In this document: in pieces, positions 1 to 8,216 of the stretch
Layout: each line of letters starts with the position of its first letter
How positions within the stretch are numbered: the first letter of the stretch is position 1
Origin: Flavobacterium anhuiense
GTDB taxonomy: Bacteria > Bacteroidota > Bacteroidia > Flavobacteriales > Flavobacteriaceae
Reading direction: 5' to 3'
NCBI RefSeq assembly: GCF_004151235.1
Contig: NZ_JUIV01000002.1
Span: forward strand, 124,001 to 188,000
DNA: 64,000 nt
Made by a program: the position numbers and the translations under genes
Notes under the pieces: model-generated
Seen by the model: only the letters and a program-made list of their open reading frames with translations
Told to the model about the DNA's origin: nothing
Database searches by the model: none

Positions 1-1162
1 CTTTTGGTTTTTCGGCTGGAGCTGCAGCTGGCTGAGGTTTTTCTACACTTTTAGAAAACAGTTCTGCATTTTCAAACCATTGGTTGGCCAAAACTGTTCC
101 GTCAGGTTTAAGAAATCCCCATTTTCCTTCGTTTTTTACTCGGGCAACACCACCAATAAATCCTTTATCTTGTTGCGTAAACATGGCGATAATAGCATTT
201 GTTGTTATGCCATATTGAGTTGGAATTACCAATTTTCCAGATTCATTGATAAATCCCCAGTTGCTTTCTTTTACAGGTGCTAAACCGTTTGTGCTGAAAA
301 CTTCGGCATCGTTGTAAGTTGGTTCGATTACAAATTTTCCTTCTGGATTAATGAATCCCCATTTTTTTCCAACCAAAACAGGAGCAAGGTTTTTTGAGAA
401 AGCTTTTCCTTTATCATAAATAGGAAGAATGGCCCAATTTCCTTTTAAATCGATGTATCCTATTTTTCCATTCTTTTTAGCAAAAGTCAAATCTTGAGTT
501 TCAAAATCCCAGATTTTTTCAGCTCCGTCAACTGGAATAAATTTTCCGCCACTTACCAATCCGAAAGTTTTGTCTTTTCTTGCCCAAGTTGTTCCTTTAA
601 AATAATTTCCAACTTCGGCATACACTGGTTCAACCAATTCTTTTCCGTTAGTATCAATAATTCCCCAGTTTTTGTTCAGTTCCACTCTCGCAAAACCATT
701 TTCAAAAGGTTTGATCTGATCGTATTTTGGTTCTAAAACTACAGTCATTTTGTTGTTGATTAGTCCAACTTTATTGTTTTGCCTGATGAACGCAACACCG
801 TTATTAAAATCAAATAATTTTTCTGAAGCAGGTGCTTTTTGAATTTCTCCTTTTGTATTAATGTAAACCCATTCTTTGTCTTTTTGTACAACTGCAATTC
901 CGCTGTTAAAATCTTTAGCATCTTTAAAATCTGCTGGAATTACCCAAGTTCCTTTTGCATCGATAAATCCCCATTTTCCACCATTTTCTACAGCAGCCAA
1001 TCCTTCAGAAAAACTTCTGGCAGATTTGTACTGAGGTTCGATTTTAAAAGATCCATCTTTAGACAGATATCCAATTTTAGAATTTTTTTTAACTAATGCT
1101 AATTCTTGGCTATTAACAAATTGAATGCAACCTAGCAATAAAAAAACAAGTGACTTTTTCAT
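1..1162 (-). CDS. WG-repeat (KWG) protein, partial at left edge
   Basis: An open frame runs from an ATG at 1162 leftward off the window, giving at least 387 residues without a stop. It starts MKKSLVFLLLGC and then QFVNSQ, so it is exported: either a type I signal peptide cut before the Gln, or a lipoprotein attached at Cys12 (LLGC is an imperfect lipobox). The rest is about ten degenerate repeats of roughly 35-40 residues. Each has a core such as KWGFI, NWGII, KIGYI or TFGLV, followed by a K/NG turn and an EP.Y or P.Y strand, the pattern of WG-repeat proteins. The visible C-terminal part becomes Pro/Ala/Lys rich (a linker), so more domain sequence may lie outside the window. It lies 40 bp downstream of the ammonia-lyase stop on the same strand. 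The molecular role of WG-repeat proteins is not established; binding or scaffolding is a guess. Confidence 0.85.
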   Translation of the reverse strand, partial: MKKSLVFLLLGCIQFVNSQELALVKKNSKIGYLSKDGSFKIEPQYKSARSFSEGLAAVENGGKWGFIDAKGTWVIPADFKDAKDFNSGIAVVQKDKEWVYINTKGEIQKAPASEKLFDFNNGVAFIRQNNKVGLINNKMTVVLEPKYDQIKPFENGFARVELNKNWGIIDTNGKELVEPVYAEVGNYFKGTTWARKDKTFGLVSGGKFIPVDGAEKIWDFETQDLTFAKKNGKIGYIDLKGNWAILPIYDKGKAFSKNLAPVLVGKKWGFINPEGKFVIEPTYNDAEVFSTNGLAPVKESNWGFINESGKLVIPTQYGITTNAIIAMFTQQDKGFIGGVARVKNEGKWGFLKPDGTVLANQWFENAELFSKSVEKPQPAAAPAEKPK

Positions 1163-1202
1163 GATTTTAAGATTCAATATTAATACTATGAAGTAAAGAT
1201 TT

Positions 1203-2723
1203 TTAACTGTTGATCAAATAATCTTTTACTTTTTGAACAAAAGGATACATTACTTGATCTTCCTTAAATTCTGGAATTATATTTCTGATATCGTCGTACC
1301 ATTTTTTAGTGGTAGACGAAATTTGATCTTTTTGTTTTAAATAATCAATTGCCTGAACAATCGTAATTAATTCGATAGCCAAAACTTCAAAAGAATTTTC
1401 AATCACTTTTGATGTAATAACTGCAGCATTTGTTCCCATGCTTACAATGTCTTGATTGTCATTGTTGTTCGGGATACTGTGAACGTACATTGGGTTAGAC
1501 AACATTTGGTTTTCAGCAGTTGTTGAAGTCGCTACAAACTGAACGCCCTGCATTCCGAAATTAAATCCTAATGTTCCTAAGTTTACGAATGGAGGCAAAA
1601 TTTCGTTGATTTTTGAATTCAATAAATAATTCAATTGGCGTTCTGCCAGCATCGTTAATTTTGTAATAACGATTTTCAGTTTATCCATTTCTAGCGAAAT
1701 ATAATCTCCATGGAAATTTCCGCCGTGGTAAACGTGTTTGTTTTTAACGTCAATAATTGGATTGTCGTTTGCCGAGTTAAATTCATCTTCCAGAATAGAA
1801 GCAACATTATTGATAGTCTCTAAAACCGGTCCTAAAATTTGAGGAACGCAACGTAATGAATAATATTCTTGAACTTTTTCTTTGAAGATTTCTTCTGTGT
1901 TTTCGCCAGAATATAAATGATCTTCTCTTTTACGGATCAACGTACTGTCCGAAAGATTTTGTCTCATTCTTTCCGCAACTTCCTGCTGACCTTTATGACG
2001 TTTTGTTTGATTTAATTCTTCTGAGAAATGATCGTCGTAAGCTTGAACTAATTCGTTAATTGCGCAAGAAGCTTTTAATGACCAGTCTAATAATTTTTTA
2101 GCATAATGAACATTTACAACTCCAATTCCTGTCATTACAGAAGTTCCGTTGATTAATGCCAAACCTTCTCTAATTTCTACTTGAATTGGTTTCAAACCTT
2201 CAATTTCGAAAACTTCTGCAGTTGAACGTCTTTCACCTTTATAAAAAACTTCGCCTTCGCCAATTAAAACTAAAGCTAAGTGTGATAATTGTACTAAATC
2301 TCCGCTGGCACCAACACCGCCGTGTTCAAAAATTAAAGGTGTAATATCTCGATTGATTAATTCTGCCATTAAATGAATTACAGAAGAATGAACTCCTGAA
2401 TTTCCTAAAGAAAGTGTATTTAATCTTGCCAGAATCGCTGCTTTTGCGCACTCAGCGTTCAAAGGTTTTCCTGTTCCAGAAGAGTGGCTTCTAATTAAAT
2501 TATATTGCAATTGAATTTGATCTGACTCCTTAATTCTGTATTGAGCCATTGGTCCAAATCCTGTATTTACTCCGTAGATTACTTTATTTCCTGAGAATTC
2601 TTTTAAGAAATTAAAACTTTCGTTTACTCGATTTAAAACCACATCGCTTATGGCAACTTTGTTTTTTCCAAAGATTATGGCTTCAAATTCTGCTAAACTT
2701 AGATATTCATTTATTGTATTCAT
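1203..2723 (-). CDS. tal: Aromatic amino acid ammonia-lyase (HAL/PAL/TAL family), probably tyrosine ammonia-lyase
   Basis: Non-oxidative deamination of an aromatic amino acid using the self-made MIO cofactor. The MIO triad Ala-Ser-Gly is at residues 139-141 in GGVGASGDL, the catalytic Tyr is in YGVNTGFGP (Tyr50), and the family region SANDNP is present. The ATG at 2723 gives 506 residues; a TTG one codon earlier is less likely. By motif it would be named histidine ammonia-lyase, since the selectivity position reads Ser79-His80. However, it closely resembles the F. johnsoniae enzyme (FjTAL, also 506 residues) that I recall as a specific tyrosine ammonia-lyase. No hutU, hutI or hutG is nearby, whereas a halogenase-like flavoenzyme is divergent 101 bp away. 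In this genus p-coumarate from tyrosine is thought to prime flexirubin-type aryl-polyene pigment, so the pair probably serves pigment synthesis (inference). Confidence 0.9.
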   Translation of the reverse strand: MNTINEYLSLAEFEAIIFGKNKVAISDVVLNRVNESFNFLKEFSGNKVIYGVNTGFGPMAQYRIKESDQIQLQYNLIRSHSSGTGKPLNAECAKAAILARLNTLSLGNSGVHSSVIHLMAELINRDITPLIFEHGGVGASGDLVQLSHLALVLIGEGEVFYKGERRSTAEVFEIEGLKPIQVEIREGLALINGTSVMTGIGVVNVHYAKKLLDWSLKASCAINELVQAYDDHFSEELNQTKRHKGQQEVAERMRQNLSDSTLIRKREDHLYSGENTEEIFKEKVQEYYSLRCVPQILGPVLETINNVASILEDEFNSANDNPIIDVKNKHVYHGGNFHGDYISLEMDKLKIVITKLTMLAERQLNYLLNSKINEILPPFVNLGTLGFNFGMQGVQFVATSTTAENQMLSNPMYVHSIPNNNDNQDIVSMGTNAAVITSKVIENSFEVLAIELITIVQAIDYLKQKDQISSTTKKWYDDIRNIIPEFKEDQVMYPFVQKVKDYLINS

Positions 2724-2759
2724 CAAATCGATTTTGGTTGCGCTAATTTAATTTTATTT

Positions 2760-2785
2760 ATCAAAATAAATGTAGTTATTTTGAT
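2760..2785. promoter_or_regulatory. Perfect 10-bp inverted repeat in the divergent lyase/halogenase promoter region
   Basis: ATCAAAATAA, a 6-base spacer, then TTATTTTGAT: both arms match exactly. It lies in the 101-bp gap between the ammonia-lyase (start 2723, minus) and the halogenase-like gene (start 2825, plus). A shared operator for both genes is the simplest reading. No canonical TAnnTTTG element could be fixed with confidence for either gene. Confidence 0.5.
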
Positions 2786-2824
2786 GATGGCAAATGTAGG
2801 TTAATTAATGATAATAATTCTAAT

Positions 2825-4075
2825 ATGACAAAGGAGTTTGTTGATGTTTTAGTGATTGGTGCAGGACCGTCCGGATGTGTTTCGGCATCGTATCTTTTTA
2901 AGAACAATGTAAAGGTTAAAGTTGTAGAAAAAACGAAGTTTCCGAGACTTGTTGTTGGCGAAAGCCTTATTCCGCGCGTAATGGATCATTTTGCTGAAGC
3001 AGAATTGTTTGACGCTCTTGATGCAATGAACTTTGAGAAAAAGTTAGGTGCTCGTTTTATTAGAGGAGAAGAAATCTGCAATTTTGATTTTAGTGTAAAA
3101 TTTGGCGAAGGATGGGATTGGACTTGGCAGGTTCCAAGAGCTGATTTTGACAATACAATGGCACAGGAAATTATTCGAAAAGGAATTGATTTGGAATTTG
3201 AAACAGAAGTTTTGGAGGTTTCTTTTGAAGGAAAAAATTCAAAAACTATTGTAAAAGATAAAGACGGAAACCTAAAAGAAATCCACGCTAAATTCATCAT
3301 TGACTCCAGCGGATACGGACGCGTTTTGCCAAGACTTTTAGATCTGGATACGCCATCAAAATTAGATCCGCATTCTTCGATTTTTACTCATGTTAAAGAT
3401 ATTAATAGAGAAGAAGGGGTAGAAGGAACTCAAATTTCGTTTGATATTCTGGAAACCGAAGTTTGGCTTTGGGTAATTCCTTTCTCGAACGGAAATACAA
3501 GTTTGGGTGTTGTTGGCCCAACAGATTTTATCAATTCGCTTTCTGAAAATAAAGATAATGCCGAGGCTCTGCGAAATGCCATTCAGAAATCGGATTATTA
3601 TATTAAAAGATTTGCTGGAACAGAATTCCTATTCGAGCCAGTTAAATTAGAAAACTACTCAAGAGCCGTAAAAAGAATGTACGGCGATGGTTTTGCTTTA
3701 ACAGGAAACAGTTCAGAATTTTTAGATCCAGTTTTCTCATCAGGAGTTGCTTTTGCAACCGAATCTGGAATGTTGGCAGCCAAATTATATTTGAAAGAAT
3801 CACAAGGAATTCCTGTAGATTGGGAAGTTGAATTTACACAATACATGAAACGCGGAATTGCCGTTTTCACCACTTACGTGCAAGAATGGTATACAGGAAA
3901 TCTGCAGACATTATTCTTCCATCAGCCGGAAAATCCAGAAGTAAAAGAAAAAATATGTGCCGTTTTAGCAGGTTATGTGTGGAACGAAGAAAATTCGTTT
4001 GTCAAGAAACATGATCACGTAATAGCTAATATGGCATATTTACTGAATATGCAAAAAGAACAAAGCCCTGAATAA
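2825..4075 (+). CDS. FAD-dependent oxidoreductase, flavin-dependent halogenase-like
   Basis: 416-residue flavoprotein. The N-terminal Rossmann motif GAGPSG (residues 12-17) is followed by an acidic residue ending the second strand (VVEK). VGESLIP near residue 44 matches the GES region of this family. Two features favour a halogenase over a plain hydroxylase: WLWVIP at 214-219 fits the WxWxIP motif of flavin-dependent halogenases, and FEKKLGARF near residue 70 resembles FxxKxGxxF, where Lys73 would be the hypohalous-acid-handling lysine. It is divergent from the ammonia-lyase. Flexirubins can be chlorinated on the aromatic head, so an aromatic tailoring role is plausible. A pigment-cluster dehydrogenase or monooxygenase of the same fold is the main alternative. 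A strong terminator overlaps its stop codon. Confidence 0.8.
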   Translation: MTKEFVDVLVIGAGPSGCVSASYLFKNNVKVKVVEKTKFPRLVVGESLIPRVMDHFAEAELFDALDAMNFEKKLGARFIRGEEICNFDFSVKFGEGWDWTWQVPRADFDNTMAQEIIRKGIDLEFETEVLEVSFEGKNSKTIVKDKDGNLKEIHAKFIIDSSGYGRVLPRLLDLDTPSKLDPHSSIFTHVKDINREEGVEGTQISFDILETEVWLWVIPFSNGNTSLGVVGPTDFINSLSENKDNAEALRNAIQKSDYYIKRFAGTEFLFEPVKLENYSRAVKRMYGDGFALTGNSSEFLDPVFSSGVAFATESGMLAAKLYLKESQGIPVDWEVEFTQYMKRGIAVFTTYVQEWYTGNLQTLFFHQPENPEVKEKICAVLAGYVWNEENSFVKKHDHVIANMAYLLNMQKEQSPE

Positions 4076-4090
4076 TCAGGGCTTTTTTTA
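4062..4090 (+). terminator. Intrinsic terminator after the halogenase-like gene
   Basis: AAGCCCTGA, loop ATAA, TCAGGGCTT, then a T run. The stop codon (4073-4075) lies inside the hairpin loop. Confidence 0.9.
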
Positions 4091-4092
4091 TT

Positions 4093-4270
4093 CATTCCGT
4101 AGGAATGTCTCGTCGGTAGTAGAACGCGAAATTTGAATTGGGATAATACGTTCCGTAGGAACGTTTGATTAATTGATTTGGAATATCATTTCCGTAAATC
4201 AGATGTCCCTACAGGACATAATGCAAAACGACATTTTTTTTCTACCGACCAGATATTCCTACGGAATATT
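4093..4270. repeat. REP-like palindromic repeat locus A
   Basis: Contains CATTCCGTAGGAATG followed by TCTCGTCGGTAG at the left, CGTTCCGTAGGAACGTTTGAT in the middle, and the first unit inverted at the right (CTACCGACC, then TATTCCTACGGAATA). The same arrangement recurs at 61090-61332. No protein gene is credible here; the only open frame runs antisense into the mutarotase gene. Confidence 0.75.
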
Positions 4271-4299
4271 GAATGTTGCTATTAATATGGAATCGGATA

Positions 4300-4635
4300 T
4301 TATAATCCGAAAATCTTATCCATTACAATCCATTTTTGTCCCGGTTTTGCCCATGGTAAAGCTTGCTGGAATTTCCACATTAAAGTTTCCCATTCCTGAA
4401 CTTTTTCGTTTGCTGCATCGGCTTGATCTTTCTTTTCGAAAGTAAAATCAGCATCTGCTTCGATAATCATGAACAATCGATTTCCTGTGCAGTAAATATC
4501 CAAAACTTCAATTCCAGCATCTTGAATGCTTTTTTTAATTTCTGGCCAGACATTTTCATGCAGTTCTTTGTATTCTGCAATTAAATCTGCATCATCTTTT
4601 AGGTCTAACGCCAGATAGAATTTTTGAGTTGCCAT
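4300..4635 (-). CDS. L-rhamnose/L-fucose mutarotase family protein
   Basis: 111 residues, the usual length for the RhaM-type mutarotase family (DUF718 fold). It interconverts the alpha and beta anomers of a deoxysugar. Family features seen: LDLKDD near residue 10, a conserved His in KELHENVWPEI, YCTGNRLFMIIEAD in the middle, and WETLMWKFQ plus KWIVMDKIF at the C-terminus. It is the last gene of a minus-strand operon (dehydratase, SDR, diketo-acid hydrolase, mutarotase), 9 bp after the hydrolase stop. The operon is an oxidative deoxysugar pathway, so the substrate is L-fucose or L-rhamnose; the sequence does not decide which. The stop is followed directly by the REP-like locus, and no clear intrinsic terminator is seen. 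Confidence 0.85.
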   Translation of the reverse strand: MATQKFYLALDLKDDADLIAEYKELHENVWPEIKKSIQDAGIEVLDIYCTGNRLFMIIEADADFTFEKKDQADAANEKVQEWETLMWKFQQALPWAKPGQKWIVMDKIFGL

Positions 4636-4644
4636 AATCTAAAT

Positions 4645-5499
4645 TTATCCTTGGTACGCTACAGCAGTTTGTTTGCTTGTACCTAAACCTTCAATTCCTA
4701 ATTCGATTACGTCGCCCGCTTTAATGTAGATTGGATCTGGTTTGATTCCTAATCCAACTCCTGGAGGCGTTCCTGTACTAATTACATCGCCAGGAAGCAA
4801 TGTCATAAATTGACTTAAATAATGTACTAAAAATGGAATTTTAAAAATCAAATTTGAAGTGTTACTGTTTTGGAACGTTTTTCCGTTTACAGTCAACCAC
4901 ATCTTTAGATTATTTACATCACCCACTTCGTCTGGAGTTGCCATAATTGGCCCAAGAGGAGCGAAGGTGTCAGAACCTTTTCCTTTTGCCCATTGTCCGC
5001 CTCTTTCGATTTGGAATGCTCTTTCGCTGTAATCATTCAAAAGACAATATCCTGCAATGTAATTTGGCGCATCTTCTTCAGAAACGTAGCTTGCTTTTTT
5101 GCCCACGACAAATGCTAGTTCAACTTCCCAGTCTGTTTTTTCGCTGTTTTTTGGGATAATCAAATTATCATTAGGTCCACATAAAGAAGTCGTTGATTTA
5201 AAGAAAATGATTGGTTCTTCTGGAATTGCAGCACCAGTTTCTTCACAGTGATCTACATAATTTAATCCGATGCAGATAATTTTTGACGGACGCGCAACTG
5301 GCGAACCTAAACGAACTGAATCGCTTACTTCTGGAAGAGAGGGATTATTTTTTAAAGCTTCTTCTAATTTTGCTAAACCGTCATTTTCAAAAAAAGCTTC
5401 GTTGTAATCTGTAACGATAGACGAAACATCGTATCTTTTTTCATTTAGTAAAACTCCTGGTTTTTCTTTTCCTTCTTCTCCGAATCTAATAAGTTTCAT
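4645..5499 (-). CDS. Fumarylacetoacetate hydrolase family: probable 2,4-diketo-3-deoxy-L-fuconate/rhamnonate hydrolase
   Basis: 284 residues. The N-terminal cap (MKLIRFGEEGKEKPGV) is followed by the catalytic FAH domain from about residue 70, with IICIGLNYVDHCEETG, PIIFFKSTTSLCGPND, DWEVELAFVVG (Glu ligands for the divalent metal) and ISTGTPPGVGLG. These are typical of FAH hydrolases that cleave 2,4-diketo-3-deoxy sugar acids. In the oxidative fucose and rhamnose pathways this is the last step, giving pyruvate and lactate. It lies between the SDR (87 bp upstream, a gap filled by an inverted repeat) and the mutarotase (9 bp downstream). A generic acylpyruvase activity cannot be excluded from sequence alone. 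Confidence 0.85.
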   Translation of the reverse strand: MKLIRFGEEGKEKPGVLLNEKRYDVSSIVTDYNEAFFENDGLAKLEEALKNNPSLPEVSDSVRLGSPVARPSKIICIGLNYVDHCEETGAAIPEEPIIFFKSTTSLCGPNDNLIIPKNSEKTDWEVELAFVVGKKASYVSEEDAPNYIAGYCLLNDYSERAFQIERGGQWAKGKGSDTFAPLGPIMATPDEVGDVNNLKMWLTVNGKTFQNSNTSNLIFKIPFLVHYLSQFMTLLPGDVISTGTPPGVGLGIKPDPIYIKAGDVIELGIEGLGTSKQTAVAYQG

Positions 5500-5520
5500 A
5501 TTTTAATTTTTAGTTTTTTT

Positions 5521-5570
5521 GCCACGAATTACACGAATTTTCTCGAATTAAAATTTGTGTAATTCGTGGC
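5521..5570. repeat. Inverted repeat of the CACGAATT intergenic family
   Basis: GCCACGAATTACACGAATTT and its near-complement (one mismatch over 21 bases) bracket a short loop, filling the gap between the hydrolase and the SDR. A relative with 19-bp perfect arms lies at 59948-60025. It may form an RNA hairpin inside the operon transcript. Confidence 0.7.
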
Positions 5571-5586
5571 TATATGTTTAAATATT

Positions 5587-6351
5587 TTAGTTGTTCAATT
5601 TGATAAAACCGCCATCAATTGGGTAGTCAGAACCTGTGATGAAAGACGATTCGTCACTGCATAAGAATAAGGCTAAAGTGGCGATTTCTTCTGGTTTTCC
5701 CATACGGCCGATTGGCTGTGATTGAGATAATTTTTCGAAAATTTCTTCTTCTTTTCCAGGATAGTTTTTAGCAATAAATCCATCTACGAAAGGTGTGTGA
5801 ACTCTCGCAGGAGAAATAGAATTACATCTGATTTTATCGTTTAAATAATCTTTAGCAACTGATAAAGTCATCGCCATAACAGCACCTTTTGCAGTAGAAT
5901 AAGCAAAACGATCTGGAATACCAACCCAGCTTGCAATAGAGGCTAAATTCAAAATTACACCTCCGCCAGAATTTCTTAGCGCCGGAATCGAAGCGTGAAG
6001 ACAGTTGTAAACACCTTTTACGTTTACATTCATGATACGGTCAAAATCAGATTCAGAAGTTGTGTCTACTTTTCCAACGTGTGCGATTCCAGCATTGTTT
6101 ACCAGAATATGAATATTTCCGATTTTCTCAAAAGTTGATTTAACTTGTTCGTGATTTGAAACGTCGCAAGCGTGCGCAAAAACAGTTCCTCCAGCAGATT
6201 TGATTTCTTCTACAGTTTCTTTTGCGCTTTCTTCCGTCAATTCTAAAACGTGAACTTCAGCTCCTTGTTTAGCAAATAAAACAGAAATCGCTCTTCCAAT
6301 TCCGCTTCCTCCGCCTGTGATAATTGCTTTTTTATTTTGTAATGAAAACAT
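5587..6351 (-). CDS. SDR family oxidoreductase: probable 2-keto-3-deoxy-L-fuconate/rhamnonate dehydrogenase
   Basis: 254 residues, a classical short-chain dehydrogenase. The nucleotide motif is TGGGSGIG (residues 12-19), followed by NNAG. The catalytic Ser is in NLASIASW and the YxxxK motif in YSTAKG is intact, as is the terminal GSDYPIDGGF. The acidic residue in VHVLELTEES after strand 2 suggests NAD preference. Between a UxaA-type dehydratase (36 bp upstream) and an FAH hydrolase, the expected reaction is oxidation of the 2-keto-3-deoxy acid to the 2,4-diketo acid. Substrate assignment rests on gene context. Confidence 0.85.
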   Translation of the reverse strand: MFSLQNKKAIITGGGSGIGRAISVLFAKQGAEVHVLELTEESAKETVEEIKSAGGTVFAHACDVSNHEQVKSTFEKIGNIHILVNNAGIAHVGKVDTTSESDFDRIMNVNVKGVYNCLHASIPALRNSGGGVILNLASIASWVGIPDRFAYSTAKGAVMAMTLSVAKDYLNDKIRCNSISPARVHTPFVDGFIAKNYPGKEEEIFEKLSQSQPIGRMGKPEEIATLALFLCSDESSFITGSDYPIDGGFIKLNN

Positions 6352-6387
6352 TTATATAATTTTTTTAAGTTGTTTTAATTGAGTCTT

Positions 6388-8043
6388 TTACAAAGATACG
6401 CCGCGTTTCCACGGAATAAAATCGTCTTGGTTTAATTGAACCGCTTTCGGAATAATTTCGCCACTTGCCGCTTTGATGCAGTATTCCAAAATTTCCTCGC
6501 CCATTTCTTCAATAGACTTTTCACCGCTAATGATTGGTCCGCAGTCAATATCGATAATATCTTTCATTCTGGTTGCCAGAACAGAGTTTGTCGCTACTTT
6601 AATTACGGGACAAACTGGGTTTCCTGTCGGTGTTCCTAATCCCGTTGTAAACAAAATTAAAGTTGCCCCAGAAGCCGCTTTTCCAGTTGTCGCTTCTACG
6701 TCATTTCCTGGAGTGCAAACCAAACTTAATCCAGGTTTTGTAACTAATTCGGTATAATCTAAAACATCAACAACAGGTGAAGTTCCTCCTTTTTTTGCCG
6801 CTCCAGCACTTTTGATAGCATCTGTAATTAAACCGTCTTTGATATTTCCCGGAGAAGGATTCATGTGGAAACCAGAACCCACTTTGTGTGCCAATTCATC
6901 ATAAGATTCCATTAAATCGATGAATTTTTTAGCGTTATCTTCGGTAATACATCTGTCAATTAAATTTTGCTCTGCTCCGCATAATTCTGGGAATTCAGCC
7001 AAAAGAATTTTTCCGCCTAAAGCTACAACTAAATCAGAAGTATAACCAACCGCAGGATTTGCAGAAACACCACTGAAACCATCGCTTCCGCCACATTTTA
7101 CACCAATGCATAAATCGCTTAACGGCGCATCAGTTCTTTCATATTTATTGATTTCGATTAAACCTTCAAAAGTTTTTTTGATGGCATTGGTAATCAAAAC
7201 TTCTTCGCTTTCTGTTTGTTGCTGTTCAAAAATAAACAACGGTTTGTCGAACTCTGGATTTTGTCTTTTTACATCGTTTACAAAATCTTGAACTTGTAAA
7301 TGCTGACATCCTAAACTCAAAAGCGTGATTCCGCCCACGTTTGGATGATTCGCGTAAGAAGCCAATAAAGCGCTTAAAGTAGAAGCATCTTGACGAGTTC
7401 CGCCGCAACCGCCTTGGTGATTTAAGAATTTAATTCCGTCTACATTTTCAAAAACACGTTTGTTTTTTGGCGTTGGATTTAATTCAATATTAATATCGTT
7501 TATATCATTTCCGTTCAAATAACCCTGAAGCAATTCGTGCGTAAATTGGTTGTATTTGTCCGTTACAGCATAACCCAATTGTTTGTGCAATGCTTCTTTG
7601 ATGACATCTAAATTTCTATTTTCACAAAAAACGGTTGGAATAAAAAGCCAGTAATTTGCTGTTCCAACGCGTCCGTCTTTTCTTTTATATCCTTTAAAAG
7701 TTCTGTTTTCAAATTTAGAAACGTCAGGTGCATTCCATTCATAAGAAGCATTTCTGTAAGCGTAAGGATCTGCAGCATGTTTAAGGTTTTCGGTCGTCAT
7801 TAAACTTCCTTTTGCCAAGTCATTTTGCACTTTTCCAACCAAAACACCGTACATGTTTACTTCTTCTCCCTGCTTCATATCTTGCATGTAGAATTTATGT
7901 TTGGCTTTGATGAGGTCTTGTAAAACGTAAGTTTCGTTGTCAAAATGAATGGTTTCGCCTTTTTGAAGATCGGTTAAGGCAACCAATACATTATCATCTG
8001 GATGCAGTTTTACAACCAGTTTTTTTGTGTTATTCTCAGACAT
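6388..8043 (-). CDS. UxaA/altronate dehydratase family protein, probable sugar-acid (L-fuconate or L-rhamnonate) dehydratase
   Basis: 551 residues from the ATG at 8043 (MSENNTKKLVVKLHP). An in-frame ATG 54 bp upstream would add a Lys/Asn-rich tail and is less likely. The N-terminal SAF-like domain (to about residue 100, PDDNVLVALTDLQKGETI) is followed by the long GD/AH C-terminal domain with NHQGGCGGTRQD and CIGVKCGGSDGFSGVSANPAVG, as in altronate and galactarate dehydratases. True altronate dehydratase would be expected with uxaB, uxaC and kdgK, none of which is here. The operon instead encodes a KDF-type SDR and an FAH hydrolase, so I infer it supplies the 2-keto-3-deoxy acid in a fucose- or rhamnose-type pathway. 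It is the first gene of its operon, divergent from an AraC regulator. Confidence 0.8.
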   Translation of the reverse strand: MSENNTKKLVVKLHPDDNVLVALTDLQKGETIHFDNETYVLQDLIKAKHKFYMQDMKQGEEVNMYGVLVGKVQNDLAKGSLMTTENLKHAADPYAYRNASYEWNAPDVSKFENRTFKGYKRKDGRVGTANYWLFIPTVFCENRNLDVIKEALHKQLGYAVTDKYNQFTHELLQGYLNGNDINDINIELNPTPKNKRVFENVDGIKFLNHQGGCGGTRQDASTLSALLASYANHPNVGGITLLSLGCQHLQVQDFVNDVKRQNPEFDKPLFIFEQQQTESEEVLITNAIKKTFEGLIEINKYERTDAPLSDLCIGVKCGGSDGFSGVSANPAVGYTSDLVVALGGKILLAEFPELCGAEQNLIDRCITEDNAKKFIDLMESYDELAHKVGSGFHMNPSPGNIKDGLITDAIKSAGAAKKGGTSPVVDVLDYTELVTKPGLSLVCTPGNDVEATTGKAASGATLILFTTGLGTPTGNPVCPVIKVATNSVLATRMKDIIDIDCGPIISGEKSIEEMGEEILEYCIKAASGEIIPKAVQLNQDDFIPWKRGVSL

Positions 8044-8204
8044 TGTGTTGTTGTTTTTTTTTCTTTTTTTGATGTCACTGCTTTCATTTAATAACATTTT
8101 AATCTTCTGATTTTGTATAGAATTCGGGCAGTTAACGAAAAATAAAATTAGCCTTTTTTAGATATTCATCAATAGTCTAATATTATCCGTATCTAATCTT
8201 TAAT

Positions 8205-8212
8205 TATCTTTG
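8205..8212 (+). promoter_or_regulatory. Candidate -7 element of the AraC-family gene
   Basis: TATCTTTG fits TAnnTTTG and ends 4 bp before the ATG at 8217, so transcription would begin at or next to the start codon (leaderless). No TTG is present at the expected -33 distance, so this is tentative. Confidence 0.35.
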
Positions 8213-8216
8213 CAGA

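Noticed and set aside
1..1162. Plus-strand frames antisense to the WG-repeat gene
   Set aside because: They are shadows of the repeat protein; the minus-strand frame runs unbroken with signal peptide and repeat periodicity.
4173..4445. Plus-strand frame over the REP-like locus
   Set aside because: It is half repeat and half antisense of the mutarotase gene.
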